The notes beneath the pieces are model-generated. The model worked only from the letters and a program-made list of their open reading frames with translations, made no database searches and had not been told where the DNA came from. 64,000 nucleotides of DNA from contig CANNAM010000006.1 of NCBI GenBank assembly GCA_947502595.1, positions 1-64,000 of the forward strand, in the 5' to 3' direction. Source of the DNA: an uncultured Marinicella sp. (GTDB lineage Bacteria > Pseudomonadota > Gammaproteobacteria > Xanthomonadales > Marinicellaceae). Position numbers and translations under genes: made by a program. This document shows, in pieces, positions 43,865 through 54,845 of this stretch; within the stretch, counting starts at the first letter, position 1; each line of letters starts with the position of its first letter.

Positions 43865-46696
43865 TTGGGAAGCTGGATTAAAGAAAAACAACAGTCGGCC
43901 GCTTTTTTTAGCAGCAATTCAACTTGGCTGGAACAGAACTACGACCTCTATTTAGAGGACCCACAATCGGTCACACCCGAGCTACAGGCATTGTTCAAGG
44001 AGTTTGATCAAGATGAGCCAGATGTCAGACATCTGCCCATCATAGAAAAATTTGAACAAGTCGGTAAACTGCCCCCAGGTGCGGGTGCAGATGGCGTTGA
44101 TGCTGCTCACGCACAAAAACAAGCCGCTGTACTGAGACTGATCAACTCTTACCGTTTGCGTGGTCATCAAAAAGCCGACCTTGACCCGATCAAATACGCC
44201 CAGCGACCAGCCACTCCAGATTTGGAACTGGCATTTCATGGTTTGTCCGAAACTGATTTAAACACCAGCTTTAACACTGGCAACTTGGTGGCCCCAGATC
44301 AGATGCCCCTCAAGGACATCATTGCTTTGCTCAACAGCATTTACTGCCAACACATTGGCATCGAATACATGCACATCATCGACGTTGAAAAACGTGAGTG
44401 GTTGCAACAAAGACTGGAAAAGCCAGCGGGTAAATTTCCGTTCAAGACTGAAGACCAAAAACAAATGCTTAAATGCCTGACGCAAGCTGAAGGTATGGAA
44501 CGCTATTTACACACCAAATATGTCGGTCAAAAGCGATTTTCACTGGAAGGTGGTGATGCTTTAATTCCACAAATGGCCTTTTTAATTCAGCACTTGGGTG
44601 CCCAAAAAACCAAAGAATTGGTGATTGGTATGGCCCACCGTGGCCGTTTAAATATGTTGGTTAATATTTTAGGCAAATCACCTGCAGAATTATTTGATGA
44701 GTTTGATGGCGTTGAAGACGACGAACTAGATAATGTTAACTCAGGCGATGTTAAATACCACAAGGGCTACTCATCTGACGTCCCTACCCCAGGAGGCGAT
44801 GTGCACTTGGCATTGGCCTTCAACCCATCACATTTAGAAATCATCAACCCTGTGGTGATAGGTTCAGTGCGGGCCAGACAGGTCAGACGCAATGACAGCG
44901 ATAAAAATGTTGTGGTACCTGTATTGATTCATGGTGACGCGGCTTTTGAAGGCCAGGGTGTCAACATGGAGCTATTTAATATGGCAATGGTTGAAGGCTA
45001 CGATGTAGGTGGCACCATTCATGTGGTAATTAACAACCAAATTGGTTTTACCACCACCCATGCATTGGATAAGAAAGCAGGGTTGTACTGCACTGAAGTG
45101 GCTAAAATTGTGCAAGCACCAATCTTTCATGTCAACGGTGATGACCCAGAAGCAGTGGTGTTCGCCACCAATTTAGCAGCTGATTACCGCTTGAAGTTTG
45201 GCATGGACGTGGTGATTGACCTGGTCTGTTACCGCAAACATGGCCACAATGAAGCTGATGAACCTTCAGCCACCCAACCACATATGTATAAGTTGATCAA
45301 AGCGCATGCATCGCCGCGTGAGATTTATGCCGAGCGTTTAACCAATGCCGGAATCATTGAAGCGGCAACAGCCAAAACATGGGTAGATAAATACCGCGAT
45401 CGTTTGGATAACAAAGAAGACATCGTGGAATTTGGTCCCACCCACAACAACGATAAATTTGCTGTCGACTGGACGCCTTATATCAAGGGTGACCTGAAGG
45501 AAGCCGTTAAAACCGCGATCAGTAAAGATCGATTTGAGCAATATGGCGCAGTCATCACCACATTACCTGATGATTTAAAACCACATCCTCGAGTCAATAA
45601 AATCAACCAAGATCGCATCAAAATGCTCAACGGTGAATTACCGATGGATTGGGGGTTTGCAGAAACCATGGCTTATGCCAGTATCGTTGACGAAGGCTAC
45701 CAAATTCGCATTGATGGCCAAGATTCACAACGCGGTACATTCTTTCATCGACACGCAGTTGTACACAACATACAACAAAATGAAAATTTCACCCCACTGA
45801 GCCAACTTGAAACTGACAAAAACAAAATCGACATCATAAATTCGGTGTTGTCAGAAGAAGCTGTACTGGCTTTTGAATACGGTTATGCCACCACAGAGCC
45901 CCGGGCTTTGGTTATTTGGGAAGCCCAATTTGGCGATTTCGTCAACGGCGCCCAAGTGGTGATTGACCAGTTCATTTCTTCAGGCGAAGCCAAATGGGGT
46001 CGACTCAGTGGCTTAGTGATGTTCTTGCCACATGGCTTTGAAGGTCAAGGCCCAGAACACTCATCAGCCAGGTTAGAACGGTTTTTACAATTGTGTGCAG
46101 TGAATAACATGCAAGTATGCATGCCCTCTACCCCAGCCCAAACTTTCCATATGATCAGACGACAAATGCTGCGTAAAGCGCGCAAGCCTTTGATTGTCAT
46201 GACACCCAAAAGTTTGCTGCGTCATAAAATGGCCACTTCTACCAAAGAGCAGCTGACTGAAGGCCAATTTCAGACAGTTATTCCAGATCGACGGGTTAAA
46301 GCCAAAGACGTTAAACGCATCATTTTTTGCTCGGGCAAGGTGTATTATGACTTGCTGGAACAGTTGACTGAAGAGCAAAACACCAGCATTGCCCTGTCAA
46401 GAGTGGAACAACTGTATCCGTTCCCTCGCCAAGCCTTAACGGCACAGGTTGACAGCTACCCCAACGCCAAAGAAGTTATTTGGTGTCAGGAAGAACCGAT
46501 AAACCAAGGTGCATGGTTCCAAATCAGACACCATTTACAACATTGTATCGCCGATCGCTTTCCCCTGTATTTTGCAGGCCGTAAAGCATCACCTTCGCCT
46601 GCAGTTGGGGCATTGAAAGTACATATTAAAGAACAACAACAATTAGTTAAAGATGCCATCCATGGGAAACATGGTTCGGCCATAGACGCGGAGTAA
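43865..46696 (+). CDS. sucA: 2-oxoglutarate dehydrogenase E1 component
   Basis: 943 residues. An N-terminal E2-binding segment ([18 protein letters not shown]) is followed by the thiamine diphosphate domain with [17 protein letters not shown] and [10 protein letters not shown] (the GDG-like cofactor motif begins here), and the C-terminal transketolase halves ([10 protein letters not shown]). It decarboxylates 2-oxoglutarate and passes succinyl to E2. The start is TTG at 43865: no ATG is available near the family N-terminus, and no strong ribosome binding site is seen. First gene of a clear operon with sucB and lpdA. Confidence 0.95.
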   Translation: MGSWIKEKQQSAAFFSSNSTWLEQNYDLYLEDPQSVTPELQALFKEFDQDEPDVRHLPIIEKFEQVGKLPPGAGADGVDAAHAQKQAAVLRLINSYRLRGHQKADLDPIKYAQRPATPDLELAFHGLSETDLNTSFNTGNLVAPDQMPLKDIIALLNSIYCQHIGIEYMHIIDVEKREWLQQRLEKPAGKFPFKTEDQKQMLKCLTQAEGMERYLHTKYVGQKRFSLEGGDALIPQMAFLIQHLGAQKTKELVIGMAHRGRLNMLVNILGKSPAELFDEFDGVEDDELDNVNSGDVKYHKGYSSDVPTPGGDVHLALAFNPSHLEIINPVVIGSVRARQVRRNDSDKNVVVPVLIHGDAAFEGQGVNMELFNMAMVEGYDVGGTIHVVINNQIGFTTTHALDKKAGLYCTEVAKIVQAPIFHVNGDDPEAVVFATNLAADYRLKFGMDVVIDLVCYRKHGHNEADEPSATQPHMYKLIKAHASPREIYAERLTNAGIIEAATAKTWVDKYRDRLDNKEDIVEFGPTHNNDKFAVDWTPYIKGDLKEAVKTAISKDRFEQYGAVITTLPDDLKPHPRVNKINQDRIKMLNGELPMDWGFAETMAYASIVDEGYQIRIDGQDSQRGTFFHRHAVVHNIQQNENFTPLSQLETDKNKIDIINSVLSEEAVLAFEYGYATTEPRALVIWEAQFGDFVNGAQVVIDQFISSGEAKWGRLSGLVMFLPHGFEGQGPEHSSARLERFLQLCAVNNMQVCMPSTPAQTFHMIRRQMLRKARKPLIVMTPKSLLRHKMATSTKEQLTEGQFQTVIPDRRVKAKDVKRIIFCSGKVYYDLLEQLTEEQNTSIALSRVEQLYPFPRQALTAQVDSYPNAKEVIWCQEEPINQGAWFQIRHHLQHCIADRFPLYFAGRKASPSPAVGALKVHIKEQQQLVKDAIHGKHGSAIDAE

Positions 46697-46703
46697 TAAA
46701 AGT

Positions 46704-47906
46704 ATGAGCATTGAAGTCAAAGTGCCAGTTTTACCAGAATCAGTCACTGATGCGACGGTAGCCACTTGGTATAAAAAACCGGGCGATTTCGTCAAAAGAG
46801 ATGAAAATCTAGTTGATTTAGAAACTGATAAAGTGGTTTTAGAAGTCCCCGCGCCTGCCGATGGTGTGTTGGAGTCAATTACCGTAGAATCAGGCGAACT
46901 GGTTGAAGCCAACCAAGTACTGGGTGTGGTTAAAGCCGGTGAAATTCCAGCTGAGAAAGCCGATGAATCTGTGGCACCTAAAGCCAGTTCTGGTGGCCAA
47001 CAAGCCGTCAAAGAAAATGCCGATATGGGCACATCTTCTCAATCATCAACTCAAGCCGATTCAAGTAACCAGTCAGTAGTCACTGGTAATGCAGGACCTG
47101 CAGCACGTAAGATGATGCAGGAAAATAACATCGACGCCTCACAAGTCAGCGGTTCAGGCCGTGGTGGTCGCATCACTAAACCTGATGTACAAACCATCGC
47201 CAATACGCCAATGGAAGAGCGTGTACCTATGAGTCGGATGCGACAAAAAATTGCAAGCCGCATGATTGAAGCGCAATCCACTGCTGCGATGCTGACTTCA
47301 TTCAATGAAGTTGACTTAAAAGCAGTGATGGACATCCGTAAAAAATACAAAGAAGAATTCATCAATAAGCACGGCATCAAACTGGGCTTAATGAGCTTTT
47401 TTGTTAAAGCGGCCACTGAAGCTTTGAAACAGTTCCCAATCATCAATGCCTCGGTTGAAGGCGATGATGTGGTTTACCACAAACAACAAAACATCGGTAT
47501 AGCAGTCGCCACTGATCGTGGTTTGGTGGTTCCTGTATTGAAAAACACCAATGCCATGGGCTTGGCAGACATTGATGCGGGCATTCGTGATTTTGCGGTT
47601 GCGGGCAACAGTGGCAAACTGACAATGGACGATTTAACCGGCGGCACATTCACCATCACCAATGGTGGTTCGTTTGGTTCTTTGATGTCTACCCCCATCT
47701 TGAACATGCCACAAAGCGCTATTTTAGGCATGCACACCATCAAAGAACGTCCGGTGGTAGTCAATGGTGAAATTGTGGTGCGCCCGATGATGTATTTAGC
47801 CCTCACTTATGACCACAGAATTATTGACGGTAAAGATGCTGTGTTGTTCTTGGTGGCAGTGAAAGAAATGCTAGAAGACCCTGCCAGAATGCTGTTGAAC
47901 TTATAA
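46704..47906 (+). CDS. sucB: Dihydrolipoyl succinyltransferase (E2 of 2-oxoglutarate dehydrogenase)
   Basis: 400 residues. The lipoyl domain (1-78) has its lysine in [15 protein letters not shown] Ser/Gln-rich linker leads to a peripheral subunit-binding domain ([18 protein letters not shown], about 128-165), and the catalytic domain contains [16 protein letters not shown] with the active His and Asp. It follows sucA by seven bases. Confidence 0.95.
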   Translation: MSIEVKVPVLPESVTDATVATWYKKPGDFVKRDENLVDLETDKVVLEVPAPADGVLESITVESGELVEANQVLGVVKAGEIPAEKADESVAPKASSGGQQAVKENADMGTSSQSSTQADSSNQSVVTGNAGPAARKMMQENNIDASQVSGSGRGGRITKPDVQTIANTPMEERVPMSRMRQKIASRMIEAQSTAAMLTSFNEVDLKAVMDIRKKYKEEFINKHGIKLGLMSFFVKAATEALKQFPIINASVEGDDVVYHKQQNIGIAVATDRGLVVPVLKNTNAMGLADIDAGIRDFAVAGNSGKLTMDDLTGGTFTITNGGSFGSLMSTPILNMPQSAILGMHTIKERPVVVNGEIVVRPMMYLALTYDHRIIDGKDAVLFLVAVKEMLEDPARMLLNL

Positions 47907-47922
47907 GTCGAAGGAGACTCAG

Positions 47923-49344
47923 ATGACTGAAAAATATGATGTGATTGTGATTGGCGGAGGACCTGCTGGGTATGTGGCAGCCATTCGTGCAGCCCAAATG
48001 GGCTTTAACACACTGTGTATTGACCGCTTTAAAAACAAACAAGATCAATACGCTTTAGGTGGCACCTGTTTAAATATTGGCTGTATCCCTTCCAAAGCCC
48101 TGCTTGACTCATCTAAGCACTATGCGCATATGACTCAACACTATGACGTGCATGGTATTGCTTTTGACAACCCTTCCATTGATGTGGCAACTATGATTGG
48201 TCGCAAAGATAAAATCGTCAAACAATTGACTGGTGGTATCGCACAACTGTTCAAGGCCAATAAGGTCAAATACAAAGCAGGCAGTGGAAAATTACTGCAG
48301 GACCGTCAAGTAGAAATCAGCAATGAAGAGGGCACTGAAGTGGTACAAGGTGAACACATCATCTTAGCCAGTGGCTCAGTACCTGTTAACATCCCCAATG
48401 TTGAAGTAGACAACCAATACATACTGGACAATGCGGGCGGCTTGAATGTTGATCAAGTGCCTGAAAAACTGGGCGTAATTGGCGCTGGTGTAATTGGCCT
48501 AGAGTTAGGCAGTGTTTGGGGCCGTTTAGGCGCTGAAGTGACGGTTTTTGAAGCCATGGATACATTCCTGGCAGCTTGTGACCAAACCATAGCCAAGATG
48601 GCAGCCCGGGAATTTAAAAAACAGGGACTTGATATTCACTTGTCTACTTTTGTTAAATCAGCCACTGTTAAAGATGGCAAAGTTGAAGTGGTGTATGAAA
48701 AAGGTGGTGAAAAAACCACTGCCACTTTTGACAAATTGTTGGTAGCAGTTGGTCGTAAAGCCGAAACTTCGGGCTTACTCAGCGAAGATTGTGGCGTTAA
48801 ATTAACCGACCGCGGACAAATTGAAGTCAACGATGATTGTCAAACTTCAGTACCCAATGTTTGGGCAGTGGGCGATGCTGTAAGGGGGCCAATGCTGGCT
48901 CACAAAGCATCAGAAGAAGGCTCGGCCGTAGTAGAACGCATTGCTGGACAACATGGTCACGTAGATTTCAACACCATCCCTTGGGTGATATACACTGAAC
49001 CTGAAATTGCATGGGTCGGTAAAACCGAAGAGCAGCTGAAAGAAGCTGGCGTTGAATATAAGGTTGGTACCTTCCCAATGGCAGCCAATGGTCGTGCTTT
49101 GGCCATGAATGAATCTACCGGTATGGTTAAAATACTGGCAGACAAAGAAACCGATGAATTACTCGGAGCCCACATCTACTCAGCCAATGCATCCGAAATG
49201 CTGTCTGAGTGTGTGGTAGCAATGGAGTTCAAAGGATGTGCTGAAGATTTGGCGCGCATTGTGCATGCGCACCCAACCCTGTCAGAAGCCGTGTTTGAGG
49301 CAGCCATGAATGTCGACAAAAGGGCAATTCATAAAGCCAATTAA
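47923..49344 (+). CDS. lpdA: Dihydrolipoyl dehydrogenase (E3)
   Basis: 473 residues. The FAD motif VIGGGPAGYVAAIRAAQMG, redox disulfide GGTCLNIGCIPSKALL, NAD motif GVIGLELGSVWGRLG and the C-terminal HAHPTLSEA with the catalytic His are complete. It reoxidises lipoyl groups of the 2-oxoglutarate (and possibly pyruvate) complexes. AAGGAG is at good spacing before the ATG. Confidence 0.95.
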   Translation: MTEKYDVIVIGGGPAGYVAAIRAAQMGFNTLCIDRFKNKQDQYALGGTCLNIGCIPSKALLDSSKHYAHMTQHYDVHGIAFDNPSIDVATMIGRKDKIVKQLTGGIAQLFKANKVKYKAGSGKLLQDRQVEISNEEGTEVVQGEHIILASGSVPVNIPNVEVDNQYILDNAGGLNVDQVPEKLGVIGAGVIGLELGSVWGRLGAEVTVFEAMDTFLAACDQTIAKMAAREFKKQGLDIHLSTFVKSATVKDGKVEVVYEKGGEKTTATFDKLLVAVGRKAETSGLLSEDCGVKLTDRGQIEVNDDCQTSVPNVWAVGDAVRGPMLAHKASEEGSAVVERIAGQHGHVDFNTIPWVIYTEPEIAWVGKTEEQLKEAGVEYKVGTFPMAANGRALAMNESTGMVKILADKETDELLGAHIYSANASEMLSECVVAMEFKGCAEDLARIVHAHPTLSEAVFEAAMNVDKRAIHKAN

Positions 49345-49369
49345 TCTGCATTGATCCTGCACAGCGAGC

Positions 49370-49398
49370 AAAGCCACGAATACCGTGGCTTTTTTTTG
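49370..49398 (+). terminator. Terminator of the suc-lpd operon
   Basis: AAAGCCACG, loop AATAC and CGTGGCTTT, followed by a T-tract. It lies 26 bases after the lpdA stop. Confidence 0.85.
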
Positions 49399-49428
49399 GC
49401 TGATTAAAAGCTGCTGTTGAGGTCTTTT

Positions 49429-51303
49429 TTAAAGCGATTCAAATCCATCACTGAAAATCAAATCTGCATATATTCCTGGTTGGTTTGGAATCGGTAACTG
49501 TCGCAATGCACCATTGCACCTTCCATCAGGTGCATCTGAAAAAACTGTACTTTCATCAAACTGATAGCTGGGCTCAGGCCAACCACGCGCATTCAATCGA
49601 CAAGTGGTATTAAAACCATTGAAGCCAGTCTCATGGGTGGTGATATTTCGACCACCTAAAAATAATTGAGCTGGATTGAACTGTGCACCTGGCCACAGTA
49701 AAAATTCAGTGTTAAACACACCGCTGTACTGATGTCCTGGACGCAACTCAAGCCAGCCAGCATCCTCAGTTGCTGCATTGCTGCTGTCCCCAACGTAGTT
49801 GTCAATTAAGAAATTATAATGCGGGTAAAAGTGTTGACTCAAATCACTGTTTCGCTGCCAACCAGGACCGTTTCCTGTGTGGTTTCCAGTGACGAAGTTT
49901 TCCGGATTAACCAACTGACTGGCCACCGCATCAGTGCGAATCTGGCGCAAGGTGATTTTACTTTTTGGGCCATTGCTACCCGCATGATCACCAGCAAAAT
50001 GTGAGTTACTGACCACCAAACCCCAAGCACCCATAATGCGCAAATTGTGTTCAAAGGCCGCCTTGGCATACGACCCAATGATGGCCGAATTCACCAAGCC
50101 ACAATCATTGAAACAACCTATATTTAAATCTGGAATATGCCCCACCGCACCTGTCTTACTCACGTCCCCTACACTGCGCACTTCTGACAGAAAAATACCA
50201 TAGGGATATGGCACCAAATCACAATCCAAATCATTGTTGATATAGCAGTTCCAACCAGCACTGTTCAGGCTGACATAGCCATTACCCGGCTCACTGAACA
50301 ACACACTTTCAGACCAGTCCAAATCTAAGTTGTGTAGAGTCAATAAAGTGACACTCATGCCCACAGTTAACTCACGCAAACGTAAATTCGCTGCTGCATT
50401 ACCGAACGACCAACCACTGATGACATGACCGTTAATGTCTTTACTTAAAACATCATACCCGCTGACTTGCGCATTACTGGGTATTCTGTCATTACACCCT
50501 TGAGCCGTTCCAAACACAATTTCTTGAATCAATGGATCAGCACCAGCACCATATGCATCAATTCGAATGTCACGCTCATCATAGCCAATACACATCGGCG
50601 CATACATAGCTGTTGAACCCCGTTGGTAAAGGATTCGTGTGTGGCTCAGATTGGTGGATAAGTTTTGTGGCGGTGAATCAGTGAGCTGGTTACTGACTGG
50701 AACGCCGGTAGGACAGTCAGCAAAGTCTGCATCACTTGAGATACAGTACGTATCAGTAGGTGTGTACTCAACCGCTTGGGGGTTGATGACAACATCCACG
50801 CAAGCATCATCCCAATCACCAGATGGATTCTGAACCCTGACTTTAACTGCATATTCACATTGTTGACTGGCGGCATTCCACCGGCTGTTACCAGCGCCAT
50901 CACAAACAAAAGTATGGGCCGCTCGGGGTGCACCACTGACTTGCCGGTTTTTGCTGTTGCCAGTCACATTAAACACACCCGAATCAGGGTCATCAAAATT
51001 AAAATGGTAGCCAAAATATTGGCCTGTACGGCAAGCCATTAAATCATGGCCGCCAGAATAATCAACACAAGCAGGGTCAGTCGATTGTTGCGCGCTGAAA
51101 TAGACGGTTTCAGGTGATACCCCTGTGGCCCGACTCAACACCGCCAGTGAAGCTGTTACCGCACCACCTGAAGTCTGCATCTGCTCACAACTGAGACCAA
51201 CAACTTGATGCGGTTTTATATCCATTGCAAAACCTTCAGCAGCATACCCTAAAGCGAACAACCACCCCAGCAAAGCCAGTTTGCTTAGACTACATAGTTT
51301 CAT
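49429..51303 (-). CDS. Secreted protein with C-terminal IFSDGFE-type tail
   Basis: 624 residues. Signal peptide (LALLGWLFALGYAAEGFA), then a cysteine-rich, mostly beta region. The middle (about 330-520) has many Asn/Gly-rich turns such as VVSNSHFAGDHAGSN and suggests a right-handed beta helix. The last residues are LIFSDGFESL. I recall the same short tail on many exported proteins of Marinicella-like and Lysobacter-like bacteria, where it may be a sorting signal; this is from memory. No catalytic motif is visible. It stands alone, convergent with lpdA. Confidence 0.65.
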   Translation of the reverse strand: MKLCSLSKLALLGWLFALGYAAEGFAMDIKPHQVVGLSCEQMQTSGGAVTASLAVLSRATGVSPETVYFSAQQSTDPACVDYSGGHDLMACRTGQYFGYHFNFDDPDSGVFNVTGNSKNRQVSGAPRAAHTFVCDGAGNSRWNAASQQCEYAVKVRVQNPSGDWDDACVDVVINPQAVEYTPTDTYCISSDADFADCPTGVPVSNQLTDSPPQNLSTNLSHTRILYQRGSTAMYAPMCIGYDERDIRIDAYGAGADPLIQEIVFGTAQGCNDRIPSNAQVSGYDVLSKDINGHVISGWSFGNAAANLRLRELTVGMSVTLLTLHNLDLDWSESVLFSEPGNGYVSLNSAGWNCYINNDLDCDLVPYPYGIFLSEVRSVGDVSKTGAVGHIPDLNIGCFNDCGLVNSAIIGSYAKAAFEHNLRIMGAWGLVVSNSHFAGDHAGSNGPKSKITLRQIRTDAVASQLVNPENFVTGNHTGNGPGWQRNSDLSQHFYPHYNFLIDNYVGDSSNAATEDAGWLELRPGHQYSGVFNTEFLLWPGAQFNPAQLFLGGRNITTHETGFNGFNTTCRLNARGWPEPSYQFDESTVFSDAPDGRCNGALRQLPIPNQPGIYADLIFSDGFESL

Positions 51304-51442
51304 CACTGAACACCCCTACTTAAATTGATTTAAAATCAGAGTGTACAATTTAATGAAGCTAATATAATGAGGCACGCATGATGATTGTCTGATGATTTGG
51401 CAAATTGGTGGCCTTAGTTATAATTACAGGGTATATAACCAA

Positions 51443-52003
51443 CTATTGATTTAAACTTAGCTCCAATAAGTCAATGCCAAATTCATTGGTTTTTTTATCT
51501 GCAATCAAAACACCCATTTGTTGTACATCCGAAAACTTTAGTTTTGGCATGTTTTCAAGGGAACGACCACGAAATGTTGGGATAAAATCATTGATTGAAA
51601 TAGAAACAGCTTGAACTTTATTCTCAGAGGTTTTGAATGAATAACTGTATGCGACTCCATCATAACCTTGGTTTGTTTTCAGTCTGAATTGGTAAACCCT
51701 GCCATCACCCCTGACTTTTAGTCTGAGCACATTGAAAGTGTCAACAGACGGTGAATTAATATAAGGCCATAACATCCTAACTGAGGCAAAGCCGGCATTA
51801 TTTTCCAATGACAATTTACCAGTAAATCGAGCCTTACCATCCTGGAGAATAAAGTCACTGTTAGAGCGCCCGCCCATAACACCATCATTGACCAACATCA
51901 TTTGTTGCTCTTGCAAACCAACAAACTTAAATACTTCAGAGCGATCGTTTTCAGTATTCATATCAGAACCATTTATCAAAAGCATACACAATATACCAAT
52001 CAT
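51443..52003 (-). CDS. CIA30-family (complex I intermediate-associated 30-like) protein
   Basis: 186 residues. LVNDGVMGGRSNSDFIL and SLENNAGFASVRMLW are the characteristic opening of the CIA30 galactose-binding-like fold, with FRGRSLENMPKL and the closing strand FGIDLLELSL. In bacteria this family has no settled function. The first 16 residues are hydrophobic and may be a poor signal peptide; internal ATG codons would give shorter versions. Confidence 0.75.
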   Translation of the reverse strand: MIGILCMLLINGSDMNTENDRSEVFKFVGLQEQQMMLVNDGVMGGRSNSDFILQDGKARFTGKLSLENNAGFASVRMLWPYINSPSVDTFNVLRLKVRGDGRVYQFRLKTNQGYDGVAYSYSFKTSENKVQAVSISINDFIPTFRGRSLENMPKLKFSDVQQMGVLIADKKTNEFGIDLLELSLNQ

Positions 52004-52176
52004 TATAGACCCCCTATAAAAAACCTTGAAACTTACTACAACCCTGTGAAATTACTGTGAGCTGAGAAAATCGAATTCGTCACAAAGAAACGACAGCAGA
52101 GCAACTATTATGACTTTCACGTTCAAAACACATAGGACGTAATGACTTTTTATCCACACACAGAATGAGAACAAAT

Positions 52177-52704
52177 ATGAACACAATTAATAAATCTTCA
52201 AAATTAATGACATTGGCTTTGCTGGCCATTTTTACCTTCGGCGCGATGGCAGGTGGCCACGGCGGTCACGACAAAGCCATGAAAAAACATGACATCGTTG
52301 AAACTGCAGTGGCAGCCGGTACTTTCACCACATTGGTGGCAGCTGTTAAAGCAGCGGGTTTGGTAGATACTTTGAAAAGCGAAGGTCCATTCACAGTATT
52401 TGCACCAACTGATGAAGCCTTTGCCAAGTTACCTGCAGGCACCATCGAAAATTTATTGAAACCAGAAAACAAAGACAAGTTGGCAGCCATATTGACCTAT
52501 CATGTTGTTTCAGGCAAAGTCAAAGCCAAAGATGTGGTTAAATTATCTTCAGCAACCACAGTACAAGGCAGTGATGTGGCCATCATGGTGAATGAAGGTG
52601 CTGTGGTATTGAACGGCAACAGCAACGTGGTTAACACTGACATCAAGGCCAGCAATGGTGTGATTCATGTGATTGATACAGTCGTCATGCCTCCTGAAAA
52701 ATAA
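52177..52704 (+). CDS. Secreted fasciclin-domain protein
   Basis: 175 residues. Signal peptide ([18 protein letters not shown]), then one FAS1 domain (about 45-172) with [15 protein letters not shown] (H1 box-like) and [13 protein letters not shown] at the end. Such proteins mediate adhesion or matrix contacts. A His/Gly-rich stretch ([14 protein letters not shown]) sits between the signal and the domain. Start chosen at 52177, where the signal peptide begins directly; 52165 would add four residues. Confidence 0.85.
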   Translation: MNTINKSSKLMTLALLAIFTFGAMAGGHGGHDKAMKKHDIVETAVAAGTFTTLVAAVKAAGLVDTLKSEGPFTVFAPTDEAFAKLPAGTIENLLKPENKDKLAAILTYHVVSGKVKAKDVVKLSSATTVQGSDVAIMVNEGAVVLNGNSNVVNTDIKASNGVIHVIDTVVMPPEK

Positions 52705-52724
52705 GGCACAGTTCAATTTCAAAT

Positions 52725-52757
52725 AAAAAAAAAGACCGAATAAATCGGTCTTTTTTT
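52725..52757. terminator. Bidirectional terminator (fasciclin / CsgG-like genes)
   Basis: AAAGACCGA, loop ATAAA, TCGGTCTTT with an A-tract before and a T-tract after, so it can end both the fasciclin gene and the convergent gene at 52773. Confidence 0.85.
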
Positions 52758-52772
52758 TTGCTAAATATTTAC

Positions 52773-53474
52773 TTAGTCTAGAGACAAAGCAGACTTAGAA
52801 CTTTCACGACGACTTCTTTCTTTGTCGCGGTATTCTTTGACACAACTGTCTTGGTCATACATCACACAAGCCAAATAATCTGTAGATTCAATCAAAGCGG
52901 CACGAATGGCTTTACCAGCTGGGGTCTTTTTATGCCCACCCAATGAACCACCAAAGCCGTTGCGAGAAAAACCGAAGTTCATACCACCGCCTTTTGAGTG
53001 ACCTTCAACCGTTCTGACATACTCCACTTCACCAGTGGTGGCATTCACTACGCGCAAATCAATAGCCAAATATGCTTTTGAGCTTTTACCACCAATAGAG
53101 ATGCCTTTGAAACCGATACCACCGCCGGTGCCCTTGGTGTTTTCATCGTAAGCTGCGACATTACCTGTAATCAAATATTGTGCGCCTGTGACTTTACCCA
53201 TTTTAGCAGCTGAAGATTTTGAAACACGACCTGATGCACCCAAATCCTGCTCACCTAAAACACTGTCCAACTTATTTCTTTCAACCACTTTAAAAGCACC
53301 GGTTGAAACCAACTCGTTGGCCAACATACCACCTAACTCACGGCCTACATCAGACTTCCACCAATGGGCTTGGGTTTCATTGGTGAAATCCAACACCGCC
53401 ACCACAGGACGATCCTTGGCAAAAACACCACTGGTTATAAATGTTGCTGCCATAATGATTAGTATTTTTTGCAT
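52773..53474 (-). CDS. CsgG/HfaB-like secreted protein, no lipobox
   Basis: 233 residues. Signal peptide IIMAATFITSGVFA, then VVAVLDFTNETQAHWW, GRELGGMLANELVSTGAFKVVER and AQYLITGNVAAYDE, the typical CsgG pattern. CsgG proteins form outer membrane pores for curli and are lipoproteins, but here the signal has no cysteine at its end. No curlin or csgE/F genes are nearby. GGGAGA before the ATG at 53474 supports this start over an upstream frame to 53549. Function unknown. Confidence 0.75.
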   Translation of the reverse strand: MQKILIIMAATFITSGVFAKDRPVVAVLDFTNETQAHWWKSDVGRELGGMLANELVSTGAFKVVERNKLDSVLGEQDLGASGRVSKSSAAKMGKVTGAQYLITGNVAAYDENTKGTGGGIGFKGISIGGKSSKAYLAIDLRVVNATTGEVEYVRTVEGHSKGGGMNFGFSRNGFGGSLGGHKKTPAGKAIRAALIESTDYLACVMYDQDSCVKEYRDKERSRRESSKSALSLD

Positions 53475-53555
53475 TTCTTTTCTCCCTAGATAAATTAATT
53501 GATAAATGTTCTGTATACTGTAACAATCTACCTCAATTTTTTCTGACAATCAATC

Positions 53556-54653
53556 GTGAACAATAAAAATCTAGACCAATTACGCAGAAAATTAGATGAA
53601 ATCGATGAACACATTATAACGCTGATTGCTGAACGACAGTTTAATGTGGAACAAATCGGAAATGTGAAGTTGAACACAAATTCACCAACCAGAGATTATC
53701 AACGTGAAAAACAAGTCTTAGACAAAGTCAGAAACCACGCCAAAAGCAAAGGCCTCGACCCTGAAGTTGCACAAAAAATATTTGAACTGGTAATTGAAAC
53801 ATCACTCAGCAAACAAGAAATACAAAAAGTCAAAGAGTCCAAATATGGAGCGAATAAAACCGCTTTAATCATTGGCGGTAACGGTAAAATGGGCCAATGG
53901 TTTGCACAGTTTTTGGCATCACAAAATTTTGACGTACACATCAATGACGTTGAACCATTAAAAAACCAGCACAATTTTGTCGCTGATTTCACCAATATCG
54001 AACTCAATCATGATTATGTGATTGTTGCTACACCTATTCAAAAGAGCGCTGAAATTCTACAACAGCTGATTGTACTAAAACCAACAGGCATCATTTTGGA
54101 TATCAGTTCCATTAAAAGCCCTCTGCGCCTGCCTTTACGACAGTTGGCCGACAGCGGCTGTAAAGTCGTCTCCATCCACCCGATGTTTGGCCCAGACATC
54201 CAGCTGATGTCTGGTAAACATGTGATATTTATCGATATGGGCAATGAAGAAGCGGTCAATCAGGTCAAACAACTGTTTCAACCGACCATGGCAGAACGAA
54301 TTGACATGAAGTTTGAAGATCATGACCGCCTCATTGCTTATGTGCTTGGTTTATCTCATGTGGTTAACATTGCTTTTATGACTGTGTTATCTGAATCTGG
54401 TGAAGCTGCTGAGTTACTCTCTCAATTATCCAGTACAACTTTTGATGCCCAACTAGGCATCGCCAACAAAGTGTCAAATGAGAACCCCAATCTGTACTTT
54501 GAGATCCAAAAGCTCAACCATTACAGTCCCACCACCCTCAATGCATTATCAGATGCTGTACAGCGCATCATTCAGATGGTGCACCAAGACAACCAAGCTG
54601 CATTTGTTAACATCATGAGTCAAGCCAAAAAATATATGAACCAACGAAATTAG
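53556..54653 (+). CDS. tyrA: Chorismate mutase/prephenate dehydrogenase
   Basis: 365 residues. An N-terminal AroQ-type chorismate mutase (about 1-88; LDQLRRKLDEIDEHIITLI and TRDYQREKQVLDKV) is fused to a prephenate dehydrogenase with NAD motif IGGNGKMGQWFAQFL (about 107) and ISSIKSPLRLPL, VSIHPMFGPD. It makes 4-hydroxyphenylpyruvate for tyrosine, the possible precursor of the aryl head group made 40 kb away. Start GTG at 53556. Confidence 0.93.
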   Translation: MNNKNLDQLRRKLDEIDEHIITLIAERQFNVEQIGNVKLNTNSPTRDYQREKQVLDKVRNHAKSKGLDPEVAQKIFELVIETSLSKQEIQKVKESKYGANKTALIIGGNGKMGQWFAQFLASQNFDVHINDVEPLKNQHNFVADFTNIELNHDYVIVATPIQKSAEILQQLIVLKPTGIILDISSIKSPLRLPLRQLADSGCKVVSIHPMFGPDIQLMSGKHVIFIDMGNEEAVNQVKQLFQPTMAERIDMKFEDHDRLIAYVLGLSHVVNIAFMTVLSESGEAAELLSQLSSTTFDAQLGIANKVSNENPNLYFEIQKLNHYSPTTLNALSDAVQRIIQMVHQDNQAAFVNIMSQAKKYMNQRN

Positions 54654-54779
54654 CAGAGCCTGTACCCTTTCAACGCAAAGCCATACAAAGAGTTACATAC
54701 AGGCAGTGAAATAAAATCAGTGGCCATTGATATATTGGCTGACAAGCGCCATATTATTATTTCAGCGGCATAATATATG

Positions 54780-54809
54780 TTGAGAATAACGCTTAATAAT
54801 TGCTATAAT
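54780..54809 (+). promoter_or_regulatory. Promoter of the YccA-like gene
   Basis: TTGAGA (54780-54785), 18 bases, and TATAAT (54804-54809) with an extended -10 TG one base before the hexamer. Transcription would begin near 54816. Confidence 0.6.
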
Positions 54810-54845
54810 AATTGAATTAAAAATAATCATATTGAGGTATTACCC

